The translations under genes and the position numbers were made by a program. Of a stretch of 64,000 bases of DNA, positions 23,815 through 33,643 are shown in pieces. Numbering within the stretch: the stretch's first letter is position 1; every line of letters starts with the position of its first letter. The DNA is from UBA6168 sp041741095. GTDB taxonomy: Bacteria > Bacteroidota > Bacteroidia > Chitinophagales > Saprospiraceae. Below the pieces are notes generated by a model. That model searched no databases. It was given only the letters and a program-made list of their open reading frames with translations, and was not told the origin of the DNA. The stretch lies in assembly GCA_041741095.1 (NCBI GenBank), contig JBGSKQ010000117.1, positions 1-64,000 on the forward strand. Direction: 5' to 3'.

Positions 23815-24443
23815 GGTTTTTTTTAGTCTTCAGTCCACAGTCCGCAGTTTACAGCGCAGCGAGAATCCCGAACTTGCTTCGGGGCCGCAGCCTCCAGTCC
23901 ACGGGCAATTTATGTGGGCTTAAAAGTTGTGTTCAAGGTTTTGTGGGGGTCTTAGAGGTAGTTTTGGATGGCAAAATTTTTTTTCAAAAAATTTCCATTT
24001 GGTAGTTGACCTTTATTCAAAAAGCCTATACCTTGCCGCTATTAAAACATGGTAAAACGATACTGTGTATTTTAAAAGAAACGACCGCACAAGTACTAAC
24101 TTTAATGTTTTGACTCAACATTTCTCACGTTAGGGTTTTGATTTGGAATGCGACTAGGGCGGGCCTCAACCGTTGACTTGTCCGGTTCCTTCCCTTCCCC
24201 TTGACCGGGGTCGGCAGGGACGAGAGGATTACCGAAATCATTCCGACTGCCTTATCCATGATACCTGGGGTCTAAAACGCCTCACGTGCTTGTGTGGTTT
24301 TTTTATTTCCTGCCTGTCCATCTTCCTACCTTTTTTGTCTTCTTGTCGTGTTTTTCAGGATTTTTGTGTAGAAATATCTGCCTTTTGGCCTGTTTTGATT
24401 AACTTTCCCCTGTTAATTCAATTTCATTATAAAAAATATAATC
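23815..24443. other. Long gene-free spacer with repeat fragments
   Basis: The left part (23824-23900) has the word repeat TAGTCTTCAGTCCACAGTCC and the segment GCGAGAATCCCGAACTTGCT (then TCGGGGCCGCAG), nearly identical to one at about 36700-36735. From about 24120 to 24440 I see only a C/T-rich leader. No open frame or RNA family is recognisable; an unannotated leader RNA for the SPFH gene is possible. Confidence 0.4.
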
Positions 24444-25376
24444 ATGGATATCACATTGCTCATTCCTTTAGTCTTGGGTTTGTTTGTTTTGTCGTCGGGT
24501 CTGTTTACTGTCAAGCAACAAACTGCCGTTCTCGTGCAACGGCTTGGTAAGTTTCACAGCGTCCGTCATGCGGGGCTGCAGTTCAAGGTGCCTTTTGTGG
24601 ATCTGATTGCTGGTAAAATCAGCCTGAAAATCCAGCAACTGGATGTTATGGTGGAAACGAAAACCAAGGACAATGTCTTTGTCGGGCTCAAAGTTTCCGT
24701 CCAATACCGCATCCTGGAAAACGCCATTTATGACGCATTTTACAAACTGCACAATCCAGGCGAACAGATTACGGCCTACATTTTCGATACCATCCGGGCC
24801 GAAGTCCCCAAAATGAAGCTCGATGATGTATTCGAGCGCAAGGACGACATTGCCCTGGCCATCCGCCGTGAGCTTTCAGAAGCGATGATGGAATACGGCT
24901 ACGATATCGTGAAGGCCCTTGTGACCGATATTGACCCTGCCGCAGAAGTGAAGCAGGCCATGAACCACATCAACGCCGCCGAACGCAGGAAAACTGCTGC
25001 AGAATACGAAGGCGAAGCGGAAAAAATCCGCATTGTGGCCAAAGCGAGGGCAGAAGCCGAAAGCAAACGCCTGCAAGGTCAGGGTATCGCCGACCAGCGC
25101 CGTGAAATTGCCAAGGGCCTGGAAGATAGTGTGGAAATGCTGAACAAAGTGGGCATCAATTCGCAGGAAGCATCTGCCCTAATTGTGATTACGCAGCACT
25201 ACGACACCTTGCAATCGGTGGCCGAGCATTCAAAAAGTACCTTGATTTTATTGCCCAATGCACCCACGTCTGCCAGCGATATGCTGTCACACATGGTCAC
25301 CTCGTTTACTGCCGCACAGGAGTTGCGTGACAATGCTAAAGTCACACCGGTGTTGGCAAATGGCAACAAAAATTAA
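24444..25376 (+). CDS. SPFH/Band 7 (stomatin-like) membrane-scaffold protein
   Basis: A 310-residue protein with one N-terminal membrane segment (TLLIPLVLGLFVLSSGLFTV), then an SPFH domain (QQTAVLVQRLGKFHSVRHAG, LKVSVQYRILENAIYDAFYK, IRAEVPKMKLDDVFERKDDI). A charged coiled coil follows (AAEYEGEAEKIRIVAKARAE). The C-terminal part (ALIVITQHYDTLQSVAEH) is common in the stomatin/YbbK-like subgroup. Such proteins form large oligomeric caps that organise membrane microdomains or regulate membrane proteases. No NfeD partner gene is beside it. It is a single transcription unit ended by a clear terminator. Confidence 0.9.
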   Translation: MDITLLIPLVLGLFVLSSGLFTVKQQTAVLVQRLGKFHSVRHAGLQFKVPFVDLIAGKISLKIQQLDVMVETKTKDNVFVGLKVSVQYRILENAIYDAFYKLHNPGEQITAYIFDTIRAEVPKMKLDDVFERKDDIALAIRRELSEAMMEYGYDIVKALVTDIDPAAEVKQAMNHINAAERRKTAAEYEGEAEKIRIVAKARAEAESKRLQGQGIADQRREIAKGLEDSVEMLNKVGINSQEASALIVITQHYDTLQSVAEHSKSTLILLPNAPTSASDMLSHMVTSFTAAQELRDNAKVTPVLANGNKN

Positions 25377-25397
25377 TCATCTTTAAATACTTATATT

Positions 25398-25432
25398 AAA
25401 AAGGCCCTGCAGCGCTGGTTGCAGGGCCTTTT
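25398..25432 (+). terminator. Rho-independent terminator of the SPFH gene
   Basis: AAAGGCCCTGCAGCGCTGGT then TGCAGGGCCTTTTCA: a stem of about 11 bp followed by a T-run, 22 bases after the stop. Confidence 0.85.
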
Positions 25433-25500
25433 CATTTGCCAATGACTATCAAATTGCCAAAAACAATCCCATGCTTTAACGGCCTATTGAATTTACTGCC

Positions 25501-25508
25501 TACTTTTG
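25501..25508 (+). promoter_or_regulatory. -7 promoter element (TACTTTTG)
   Basis: It matches TAnnTTTG and lies 73 bases ahead of the ATG at 25581. A TTTA at 25475-25478, 22 bases upstream, is a weak -33 candidate. Confidence 0.45.
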
Positions 25509-25580
25509 GCCACTCGATTTACCTTTCCTACCACTTCCCTTGAGCTGCCCAATTTCACTTTCCAATTTTATACAGGAACT

Positions 25581-28500
25581 ATGAAAAAAACTTTGACTAC
25601 TTTTTGCGGTGTGCTCTTTTTAACCAGCTTGTTTTCCCAACCCATCAACGACGATTGCAGTGGTCTGATAGATTTGGGAATAGCGCCCATCTGCCCTGTT
25701 CTGGACACCTTCGACAATGTGGACGCCACAACTTCAATAGCTTTTTCAAACGCTAATGATAACATCCCTACCTGTTATACGAGCGGCATTATCAATCGGG
25801 ATGTCTGGTTTTCTTTTACGGTGCCTGCGAGTGGCGACATCGTTGATTTTACGGTTATCCTCACCGGGGTGGACGGCCCAAACGGCAGCATCGTCCAGCC
25901 ACAAATTGCGGTCTATCGGGGCGAATGTTTGTTGGATGAATTGCAGGAACTAGAATGCGCAGAATCGGCTTTGGGTGAAACTACCCTTGAAATGGACCTG
26001 CTGCAACTCACCCCCGGCTTACCTTATTTCCTGCGCATCAGCGACTGGTCGGCCTCGGCTAACCCGAACTCGGGCGATTTTGTTTTGTGCATCAAAGAAT
26101 TTGACCCTATTTACAACATGGGGGATGATGATTTTTCGGAATCCTGCGGCGGGACACTTTTTGACTCTGGAGGTCCTGATGGTAATTACAGCAACAATGA
26201 AAATTTGACATTCACCATTTGCCCGCAAGAAACACACCAGTGCATTTCTATTGATTTGGTGGAATTCAACCTGGAAACTACGTTTGATTTTCTCTCCATA
26301 TATGAGGGAATGAACGTGAGCGGTCAGCAAATCACCAATTTCACTTCATCGGGAAGCAATATAGAAATCCAAACATCGAGCAACTGTATCACGCTGCTTT
26401 TTGAATCAGATGTTTCTGCAAATGATACGGGATTTGAATTAACCTGGCAATGTTCACCGACACCATGTACCGTGCCCCCGCCCAGCAACTGCGGCAATCC
26501 AACTGTCGTCGCTGCCCTACCCTATTCTGCCAGCAATTTGACCACTTGTAGCATGGTCAACAATATTACAAATAGCCCTTGTGGCGATGACGAATTTTTG
26601 AATACGGACGATGTGGTTTTTACCTATACTTCACCTGGCGACGAGTGCATTTCCATCGCCATCACGGGTTCCAATGAAGCAACGGGTGTCGCTATTTTTG
26701 ACAATTGCCCCAACCTCGCCTCGAATTGCCTGGCCCAGGCGGGAGGCGGATTTGGCGATTTCGATCCAGTCATTCCTTCGACCTATTTGGAATTGCCCGG
26801 CACCTATTATATCGTGGTGGACAATGGATTTTATTGCACTGATTTTAATATTGATGTTCAGCAAGTTACCTGTCCCGTGGTGTTTCCTTCGCCAGCCTTT
26901 TGCGAAGATGCACTGCCGCTGAATGGTTGTCAAGCCAATGGCAATACATTGCCCGCCATTATTAGCGTTGCTCCAGGACTTGGTGATGAAAATGCCATCA
27001 TAGAAGGGGTGAACGATGGTTGTTGGGGCGCCTTTGATCCGCCCAATTTTTCGTGGTTTATTTTTCAGGCGCAAGTAGATGGGGAATTTGGATTTATAGT
27101 CGAATCATACAATCCCGATGAGGCATCAGATATAGATTTCCAGGTGTGGGGGCCTATTGAAACGGTTGAAGAAATTTGCGATTTTACATTAGAAAACCAA
27201 CCGGAGAGAAGTTCTTATGCTGCTGGTGCAGATCCCACAGGCTTGGCCAATATTCACCCAATTACAAATCTGCCAGTAACCGATGTTTGCGAGGATGCAG
27301 GCGGCGATGATTTTGTCTCAACCTTGCCTGTGATAGCAGGCAAGTGGTACGTCGTTCTGATAAATGACTATGGTGAAGCAATTACCAGCGGAGCTGTTTC
27401 CATAGATTTTGGAGGAACAACGCAAGGCGTCCTTGACCCATTTTCGTTAGATATTGAAGTCTCCAACGATACTTTCGTATGTCCTGGCCAATCGGTGCAA
27501 CTCATGGCAGATGGGGGCGAAGTATATGACTGGTTTCCCAATACAGGTTTAAGTTGCTCCAATTGCCCCAATCCAATTGCCACTGTCAATTCGGAAACCA
27601 ACTATAATGTTGCTATTCATACTGTTTGTCAGGCGGATACATTTCAAGTGAAAGTTGGCATTTTGACGGTGGATGCTGGGCCAGATTTGACCGTTTGTTT
27701 GGGCGAACAAATCCAGATTTTGGCGGGTAGCAATTTCGCAAATATCCAATGGGAATGGGCAGGCGAGACCAGTTTTCTGAGTTGCACAGATTGCGCCGAT
27801 CCTATCCTGACAGCCAATTCGGCGGGGGATTTTGAATTTATTGTCATAGTTGTAGGCCCAAATTGCACATATAGCGATACCATGATGCTGCATGTATTGC
27901 CCAACGCTGCCCCCAGCTATCAAATCAGTGAGGATAAACAACTTTGTTTGGGAGAAACGGTTTCACTCGGCGGACAGGCTACATCGGGCGTGGATTATTC
28001 CTGGACTTCCATTCCAGCGGGATTTTTTTCCGATATTGCCAATCCAATTGATACACCCACACAGTCTATTGTATATTATTTAGAATTAAACAACGGCGAT
28101 TGCCCATTGCCGTCTTTTGATAGTGTGGTGGTCGTGGTTTCAGAAAAACCAATTATTCAAGTTGCCAATGATATGGAATTGTGTTTGGGCGAATCAACCG
28201 TATTGGGAAGTACAATTGCGGAGTCTGGTGTTATTTACGAATGGTCGCCAAGCATTGGTTTGAATAACCCAAATATCGCCAATCCAATTGCCTCGCCCGC
28301 TCAAAGTACCCAGTATATATTGACAGCCAATAGAAATGGGTGCCTGATACAAGATACTGTCCAAATAAACGTCATCATCATTGATGTAAATGTCACTTCC
28401 CCCGATACGGTGGGTATTTGTGCAGGAACAAGTGTCACATTATCAGCTACATCATTGCCGAATGGAACTACCATCAATTGGACTCCCAATGATGGCTCGC

Positions 28501-29933
28501 TCAGCGACAGCACTGGCGTCAATGTAATAGCATCTCCTGCTACGCCAACGAGTTACATTGCTACTGTGTCCGTGCCGGGTTGTATAAAAATGGACACGGT
28601 ATATATTGGGGTAGATTCCTTGCCTTATGATTTGGATATTATGCCTTTAGATAGCCACGTATGCAAAGGCGAAATAGTTTATTTAACTTCCACAACTTAT
28701 GAACCGTCACAATTTCCCAGCATCGTTTTCCAATGGTTGGAAGGTAATGGGCAGTTGACGCCAGACTCACTTTATAACATGGTCGTGCAGCCAGATACGA
28801 CCACGGAATACCAGCGAATTGCAACCAATGGTTTTTGCAGCGACACTTCATCCGTGACGGTTTTTGTCAATACAATTCCGCAAATTGAAATCACTCCATC
28901 TATTGAGTTCATTTGCCAGGGAGAATCTGTCCAATTGCAAATCTCCAGTGATTCTGTGCTTACAAGTTTTAGTTGGTCGCCTTCGGAGAGCTTGAGTTGT
29001 ACAGATTGCAGCAGTCCTACTGCCATGCCAGACACAAGCACGACCTATACGGTGGCGGCGCAGTTTGGGGAACAATGTCCTGGCATTGTAACAGCCTCTG
29101 TAACGATTGAAGTTTTGCCCGGTTTTGAACTAATTGTTCCCGATATGGTAGAGGGTACCCAAGGGGAATTAGTGACCATTGAAGCGACGGTTTTACCGAT
29201 GTCACCTACCTACAGCTATGAATGGCGGCATGGAAGCACCGGCATAGGCACGGAGGCCAGTGTGGTAGTAAGCAGTTGTTTTTCAACAACTTATGAAGTA
29301 ATAGCGACTGATGAAAATGGCTGTACCCAAACAGATTCCGTTTTCCTAAACGTAACGAATGGTTTTACAATAAACAAGATCAATTATTTCAACCTATCGC
29401 AAAATACAACCGAAATATTCGAAGGCCAGGAAATGGGCTTTAGCGTGACAACCGATCCGACGGTATTGCCTGGAGCTAATTATGAATGGTATTTCAATGG
29501 CCAACTGGTCGGAACAACCACCGATTCAATTTTTGAATCCATCCATGCGCCGGAAGTAGATAGCGATTCGCTTTTTAAACTAAAAGTAATTATTACATCA
29601 AGCGAAGGTTGCCAATTAAGCGATTCTATTTTAGTGAATATATTGAACAATCCAGTGGAAATGCCGAATGCCTTTTCACCCAATAATGACGGCACCAACG
29701 ACCGTTTTTTTCCTGTAACAAAGGTGCCCATTACCGTTTTGGAATTCAAAATATGGAACCGATGGGGCGACTTGGTTTATGACAATGAAGATGGCATAGA
29801 TGGCTGGGATGGCCAGCAAAAATCAGAGGATTCACCTTCCGATGTTTATGTCTATTTTGTTGTTTTTGAAATAAGCGGCGGCACAGAAGGAGCACAAAAA
29901 CCTTTAAAAGGAGATGTGACATTGTTGCGTTAA
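25581..29933 (+). CDS. Giant exported CUB/Ig-like protein with T9SS type B domain
   Basis: A 1450-residue surface protein. It has signal peptide MKKTLTTFCGVLFLTSLFSQ. A first beta-domain with NDDCSGLIDLGIAPICPV (T9SS-cargo typical) runs to about residue 175. A CUB domain lies near 185-290 (FDSGGPDGNYSNNENLTF, DFLSIYEGMNVSG, TGFELTWQC), followed by a second domain of the first type (residues 300-430) and another near 440-600. From about 640 to 1250 there are six or seven related 80-90-residue Ig/PKD-like repeats. Each has the phrase type VCLGEQIQILAGS then WEWAG / WSPSIGL and SCTDCADPILTANS. The C-terminus NAFSPNNDGTNDRFFPV starts the T9SS type B sorting domain. Such proteins are adhesins of gliding Bacteroidota. 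Confidence 0.87.
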   Translation: MKKTLTTFCGVLFLTSLFSQPINDDCSGLIDLGIAPICPVLDTFDNVDATTSIAFSNANDNIPTCYTSGIINRDVWFSFTVPASGDIVDFTVILTGVDGPNGSIVQPQIAVYRGECLLDELQELECAESALGETTLEMDLLQLTPGLPYFLRISDWSASANPNSGDFVLCIKEFDPIYNMGDDDFSESCGGTLFDSGGPDGNYSNNENLTFTICPQETHQCISIDLVEFNLETTFDFLSIYEGMNVSGQQITNFTSSGSNIEIQTSSNCITLLFESDVSANDTGFELTWQCSPTPCTVPPPSNCGNPTVVAALPYSASNLTTCSMVNNITNSPCGDDEFLNTDDVVFTYTSPGDECISIAITGSNEATGVAIFDNCPNLASNCLAQAGGGFGDFDPVIPSTYLELPGTYYIVVDNGFYCTDFNIDVQQVTCPVVFPSPAFCEDALPLNGCQANGNTLPAIISVAPGLGDENAIIEGVNDGCWGAFDPPNFSWFIFQAQVDGEFGFIVESYNPDEASDIDFQVWGPIETVEEICDFTLENQPERSSYAAGADPTGLANIHPITNLPVTDVCEDAGGDDFVSTLPVIAGKWYVVLINDYGEAITSGAVSIDFGGTTQGVLDPFSLDIEVSNDTFVCPGQSVQLMADGGEVYDWFPNTGLSCSNCPNPIATVNSETNYNVAIHTVCQADTFQVKVGILTVDAGPDLTVCLGEQIQILAGSNFANIQWEWAGETSFLSCTDCADPILTANSAGDFEFIVIVVGPNCTYSDTMMLHVLPNAAPSYQISEDKQLCLGETVSLGGQATSGVDYSWTSIPAGFFSDIANPIDTPTQSIVYYLELNNGDCPLPSFDSVVVVVSEKPIIQVANDMELCLGESTVLGSTIAESGVIYEWSPSIGLNNPNIANPIASPAQSTQYILTANRNGCLIQDTVQINVIIIDVNVTSPDTVGICAGTSVTLSATSLPNGTTINWTPNDGSLSDSTGVNVIASPATPTSYIATVSVPGCIKMDTVYIGVDSLPYDLDIMPLDSHVCKGEIVYLTSTTYEPSQFPSIVFQWLEGNGQLTPDSLYNMVVQPDTTTEYQRIATNGFCSDTSSVTVFVNTIPQIEITPSIEFICQGESVQLQISSDSVLTSFSWSPSESLSCTDCSSPTAMPDTSTTYTVAAQFGEQCPGIVTASVTIEVLPGFELIVPDMVEGTQGELVTIEATVLPMSPTYSYEWRHGSTGIGTEASVVVSSCFSTTYEVIATDENGCTQTDSVFLNVTNGFTINKINYFNLSQNTTEIFEGQEMGFSVTTDPTVLPGANYEWYFNGQLVGTTTDSIFESIHAPEVDSDSLFKLKVIITSSEGCQLSDSILVNILNNPVEMPNAFSPNNDGTNDRFFPVTKVPITVLEFKIWNRWGDLVYDNEDGIDGWDGQQKSEDSPSDVYVYFVVFEISGGTEGAQKPLKGDVTLLR

Positions 29934-29938
29934 GCCGA

Positions 29939-30007
29939 TTTTAGTATAGTTCAAAAAATAAATTCGGCACAACGTCGTCGGGGTTTCGAACCCCGACGAC
30001 GTTTAGT
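29939..30007 (+). repeat. Dispersed palindromic element, copy B
   Basis: TTTTAGTATAGTTCAAAAAA leads into ATTCGGCACAACGTCGTCGG and the matching arm CCCCGACGACGTTTAG. It is the same element as 16921-16993, in the opposite orientation. Here it lies directly after the stop of the giant surface protein and could terminate it, though no T-run follows. Confidence 0.75.
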
Positions 30008-30095
30008 CCAACGAAATCAGGAAGATATTTTTTCATCGTTACTAATTCTTTTCTAAAAAATCTTTCCTAACCAAGCCCTTTCCCATAAACCTTTC

Positions 30096-30103
30096 TATGT
30101 TTG
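30096..30103 (+). promoter_or_regulatory. -7 promoter element (TATGTTTG) ahead of the riboswitch
   Basis: It matches TAnnTTTG. Transcription would start near 30110, just before the conserved part of the cobalamin riboswitch. Confidence 0.5.
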
Positions 30104-30107
30104 CCCC

Positions 30108-30345
30108 GCATTGGTGATGGGCTGTAAAGTCGGCCTATCTTAATAGGGAATCCGGTGAAAATCCGGAACAGTCCCCGCTGCTGTAAGTCCATTGAAGTTT
30201 TTGGCAAATGCCACTGGGAAAAATTGGCCACTGGTCAATGATTGTCTTTTTGACAAATTTAAAAAGACCATTATTGAAAAGACCAACATGCAAATTTACC
30301 TGGGAAGGCGCCAAAAACAGGACGAGTCAGAAGACCTGCCAATGT
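30108..30345 (+). ncRNA. Cobalamin (B12) riboswitch
   Basis: The conserved elements occur in order: AATAGGGAATCCGGTGAAAA then TCCGGAACAGTCCCCGCTGC with CTGTAAG at 30139-30186, the B12 box GCCACTGGGAA at 30210-30220, and the 3' part AAGGCGCCAAAAACAGGACG with AGTCAGAAGACCTGCC at 30304-30342. Cobalamin riboswitches bind adenosylcobalamin or related forms and switch off translation or transcription of B12 uptake genes. The btuB-like gene starts about 150 bases downstream, which agrees with this. Confidence 0.9.
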
Positions 30346-30494
30346 TCCATTTTCATTCAGGCTTTCGGAGGAAAGGCCAGGGATGGAGCGTTGTAGCAGC
30401 TTTTGGCTGAACCGCCTTTTCGCAAAAGGTCTTTTCCTGATTCCTACCTACACGTTTCAACCTGCCGCTTCCCCAAGCCCTCAAGGCAGGTGCA

Positions 30495-32393
30495 ATGTCC
30501 AATGTCTTAAAATTGTCCCTTTTAGTTTGGCTGTTAGGCAGCCATGCGATGCTTTTTGGGCAAAACGACAGTATCCGAATCCTGCCGCAAGTGGAAGTTA
30601 AGGCAAACAGCATCCGGTATGCCCCCATTGGCAGTAGCGGACTTGCTTTTGATAAAAACACCTTTCAAAAACTGAATATTACCAGCGTCGCCGAAATGTT
30701 GGGGCGGGAAAGCGGAGTGTTTATTAAAAGCTACGGGCCAGGCAGTTTGGCTACCAGTTCCGTGCGGGGCGGCAGCGCCAGCCATACTGCGCTCGTGTGG
30801 AACGGCTTTCCCATCCAAAGCCCCATGCTTGGCCAGCTTGACCTTTCCCTGTTGCCCTCCTATTTTATGGATGAAGCCGCTTTGACGACGGGTGGCGGCA
30901 GTGCCGTCTGGGGCAGCGGGGCTATTGGGGGTGTCATTTCCTTAAGAAGCGAGTCAGCGCTTGAACGGGAGGGTTTGACAGGCCAATGGCAATCGTCGCT
31001 CGGCAGCTTTGGATGGTTGGGGCAGCAGGCCAAATTTCAGTTTAAACATAAAAAACTCGCCGGCACCTTCCGTTTTTTCCACCAGGAAGCGGCCAACGAT
31101 TTTCAGTTTACCATCGCCAATCAACCCAAAAAACAAAGCCACGCTGCTTTTTCACAGCAGGGTTTCATGCAAAATCTATTGTGGCAAATCACTGATAAAC
31201 AGTCACTTGCAGCGCATTTTTGGTGGCAGGATTCCGACCGGGAAATTCCGCCGACCACCACCCAAAACCGTAGCAAGGCCGAGCAGTTTGACAAAATATT
31301 TCGCTCTGCTTTGGAGTGGAAACGGCTGGGAAACAACAGCATTATCACTGCCAAAACTGCTTTTTTTCAGGAGGAAATTGACTACCGGGACAGCCTCTCC
31401 GGCGTGTTTGATCTGACAAAATTCCAAACTGGCATCGGTGAACTGGAAGCCCAATGGCAGCCTTTTCGACATGGCAGTCTTTTATTTGGTTTCAATCAGA
31501 GCTTTACCAAGGCAGAGGCCGAAGCTTACGGCAAGGTTGCAAGCCAAGAGCAAACGGCCTTTTTGACAGGTTTCCGTTTTGAAAAAAAGCGATGGAAAGC
31601 TCAATTGGACGGCAGGACAGAACATTTGGATGGCAGGTGGCTACCATTTATACCCTCTTTGGGATTGGAGTGGAACCCACATAAACAATTGATTGTCAAA
31701 GGAAAAATAGCCCGCAACTACCGCTACCCCACCCTCAACGACCGCTTTTGGCAACCGGGCGGCAACCCCGATTTGTTGCCGGAACAAGGCTGGTCGGAGG
31801 AAATAACGCTGCGGCCAAGCATATTAAGCAACGATAAAAAACAGCTCGATTATCAAATCACCGTATTCAACCGCCTGATAAAAAACTGGATTTTATGGGC
31901 CATCCAACCTGGGGAAATATACTATTCGCCGAGCAATGTGGCAGAAGTATGGAGCCGGGGCATTGAGCAGCAATTGAATTTTAGCGCAACTATTGGCCCA
32001 TCTATTTTGATGGTAAAAATTGGCTACGATTACATCCGCAGCACCAATCAAAAAGACATCCAAAGCCCCGCCCTGAAAGCGGGCGAGCAACTCATTTATG
32101 TACCTGAACACCAAGCATTTGGAACTCTGAATTGGCATTTTAAAAAATGGCAAATCAATTATCAGCACCGATATACCGGCCCGGTGAGTACGCAAACTGA
32201 AGCGTTGAACGCTTATCAATTGGGTTACTTTTTTTTGGAAAAGGAATTCCCCATCCGGCCAGTAACTGCAAGGCTTTCTTTTTACCTGGACAATATATGG
32301 GACGCCAATTACAGAGTAGTCGAGCGGCGGCCCATGCCTGGGCGGAGTTTTAGGATTGGCCTTTCCATAGATTTTGAGAAATACAAACCATAA
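30495..32393 (+). CDS. btuB: TonB-dependent cobalamin receptor (BtuB-like)
   Basis: A 632-residue outer-membrane receptor. The signal peptide (LSLLVWLLGSHAMLFGQ) precedes a TonB-box-like segment and the plug domain at residues 35-160 (LPQVEVKANSIRYAPIGSSG, LGRESGVFIKSYGPGSLATS, SVRGGSASHTALVWNGF, GGGSAVWGSGAIGGVISL). A 22-strand barrel follows to the C-terminus (FYLDNIWDANYRVVERRPMP then GRSFRIGLSIDF). It imports a substrate with energy from TonB-ExbBD. The substrate is inferred to be cobalamin or a corrinoid because the gene lies directly behind a cobalamin riboswitch. The start chosen, 30495, agrees with the signal peptide and follows the riboswitch by 150 bases. The next gene begins 24 bases after its stop. 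Confidence 0.88.
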   Translation: MSNVLKLSLLVWLLGSHAMLFGQNDSIRILPQVEVKANSIRYAPIGSSGLAFDKNTFQKLNITSVAEMLGRESGVFIKSYGPGSLATSSVRGGSASHTALVWNGFPIQSPMLGQLDLSLLPSYFMDEAALTTGGGSAVWGSGAIGGVISLRSESALEREGLTGQWQSSLGSFGWLGQQAKFQFKHKKLAGTFRFFHQEAANDFQFTIANQPKKQSHAAFSQQGFMQNLLWQITDKQSLAAHFWWQDSDREIPPTTTQNRSKAEQFDKIFRSALEWKRLGNNSIITAKTAFFQEEIDYRDSLSGVFDLTKFQTGIGELEAQWQPFRHGSLLFGFNQSFTKAEAEAYGKVASQEQTAFLTGFRFEKKRWKAQLDGRTEHLDGRWLPFIPSLGLEWNPHKQLIVKGKIARNYRYPTLNDRFWQPGGNPDLLPEQGWSEEITLRPSILSNDKKQLDYQITVFNRLIKNWILWAIQPGEIYYSPSNVAEVWSRGIEQQLNFSATIGPSILMVKIGYDYIRSTNQKDIQSPALKAGEQLIYVPEHQAFGTLNWHFKKWQINYQHRYTGPVSTQTEALNAYQLGYFFLEKEFPIRPVTARLSFYLDNIWDANYRVVERRPMPGRSFRIGLSIDFEKYKP

Positions 32394-32417
32394 CATTCAC
32401 CCATAAAATGATTTTTT

Positions 32418-33362
32418 ATGAAACAACTCATTACCCTTCTGTTTGCAGCTTTTTTCGCCTATTCCAATGCCCAAACAACGGCCACATTTGAAAATTTTGG
32501 ATTGATGCCTGGCGAATATTTGAACAACAGCCAACCATCCGATGCCTTTGAAAGTGGCCATATCCGCTTGCCCAATACCTTTTCGGGCGGCTTTTGGTCT
32601 GGATGGGCTATTTCGGCTACCACCGATACTTCCACACCCGGATTTCAAAATGAATACAGCGCCATTACTGGTGAAGGTGCCAATGGTTCTACGGCTTATG
32701 CCACTGCCTACGTCTTTGGGCACAGCACATTACGCCTCAGCCCCGAAGCGGCGGGAGCTGCTGTGGAAGGACTTTACATTACCAATAGCACGTACGCCTA
32801 CCTCAGCATGTTGGACGGGGATAATTTTGCCAAAAAATTTGGCGGCGAGGATGGCCACGATCCTGACTTTTTCCTGCTGACAATTAAAAAATACCTAAAC
32901 GGTCAATTGGGCCAGGATAGCCTTGATTTTTACCTCGCCGATTACCGTTTTTCCGACAATTCACAGGATTATATCGTGGATGAATGGACTAATCTCGATT
33001 TGTCATCTTTGGGCGATGCCGATAGTCTTATATTTAGCCTTACATCCAGCGATACCAGTATTTTTGGCATGAATACGCCCGCTTATTTTTGTATTGATGA
33101 TGTCACTACTTCTGATGTATCGTCTGTTAAAAATACGGAAGAGTTATTTTATAATATTTATCCAAATCCAACTTCAAATTATCTAATATTAGAAGGGAAA
33201 AATATGGAGGGTTTGGAGTATTCAATACTTGATTTACAAGGCAAGGAAGTGCAGCAAGGGAAAATATCGAGCAATAGAATTGAATTAAATAATTGCATTT
33301 CTGGCACCTATGTATTGTGGTTTAAAAAAACAGGGCAATGGTATAAGTTTACCAAAATGTAA
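32418..33362 (+). CDS. DUF4465 surface protein with T9SS type A tail (BtuH-like)
   Basis: A 314-residue exported protein: signal peptide MKQLITLLFAAFFAYSNAQ, then a DUF4465 domain at about residues 22-235. Its typical phrases are GGFWSGWAISATTDTSTPGF, TAYVFGHSTLRLS, GLYITNSTYAYLSMLDGDNF and YLADYRF. A C-terminal T9SS type A sorting domain follows (YNIYPNPTSNYLILEGKN, CISGTYVLWFKK). DUF4465 proteins are often found beside BtuB and cobalamin riboswitches in Bacteroidota, and I recall that the related gut protein BtuH binds B12. Its place directly after btuB supports a role as a cell-surface corrinoid-binding partner. Use of T9SS rather than a lipoprotein anchor would be the free-living variant. 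Confidence 0.82.
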   Translation: MKQLITLLFAAFFAYSNAQTTATFENFGLMPGEYLNNSQPSDAFESGHIRLPNTFSGGFWSGWAISATTDTSTPGFQNEYSAITGEGANGSTAYATAYVFGHSTLRLSPEAAGAAVEGLYITNSTYAYLSMLDGDNFAKKFGGEDGHDPDFFLLTIKKYLNGQLGQDSLDFYLADYRFSDNSQDYIVDEWTNLDLSSLGDADSLIFSLTSSDTSIFGMNTPAYFCIDDVTTSDVSSVKNTEELFYNIYPNPTSNYLILEGKNMEGLEYSILDLQGKEVQQGKISSNRIELNNCISGTYVLWFKKTGQWYKFTKM

Positions 33363-33643
33363 TATTCTCAAGGTAGTGGCATCTTTTAACTGACACTCGC
33401 ATTTCGAGAGGCCGGGTTATCCAACCCGGTTGTTCCGAAACTGCCGGGTTTTATACCCCGGCCTCCCGAAAGACACTTACATGATCATCAAAGCGAAAAA
33501 TAATTGCCAATTATAGATGAACGTCATTGAATGTCATTCGTCATTGATGTCATTTTGTTGAAAATCAGCTACTTACTCTTTGTCGACTATCAATTTAAAA
33601 TGCGATTATCTACAAAGTATTCCAGCAACTTTTCTCAATAATA
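33363..33643. repeat. Palindromic unit and word repeats
   Basis: No gene seen. 33405-33468 is a 64-bp unit with arms CGAGAGGCCGGGTTATCCAA and CCCGGCCTCCCG, related to 10116-10175. 33520-33560 is a run of the words GTCATTGA/TGTCATT. Confidence 0.6.

Noticed and set aside
30192..30410. Short frames inside the riboswitch
   Set aside because: They overlap the conserved cobalamin riboswitch, so are not genes.
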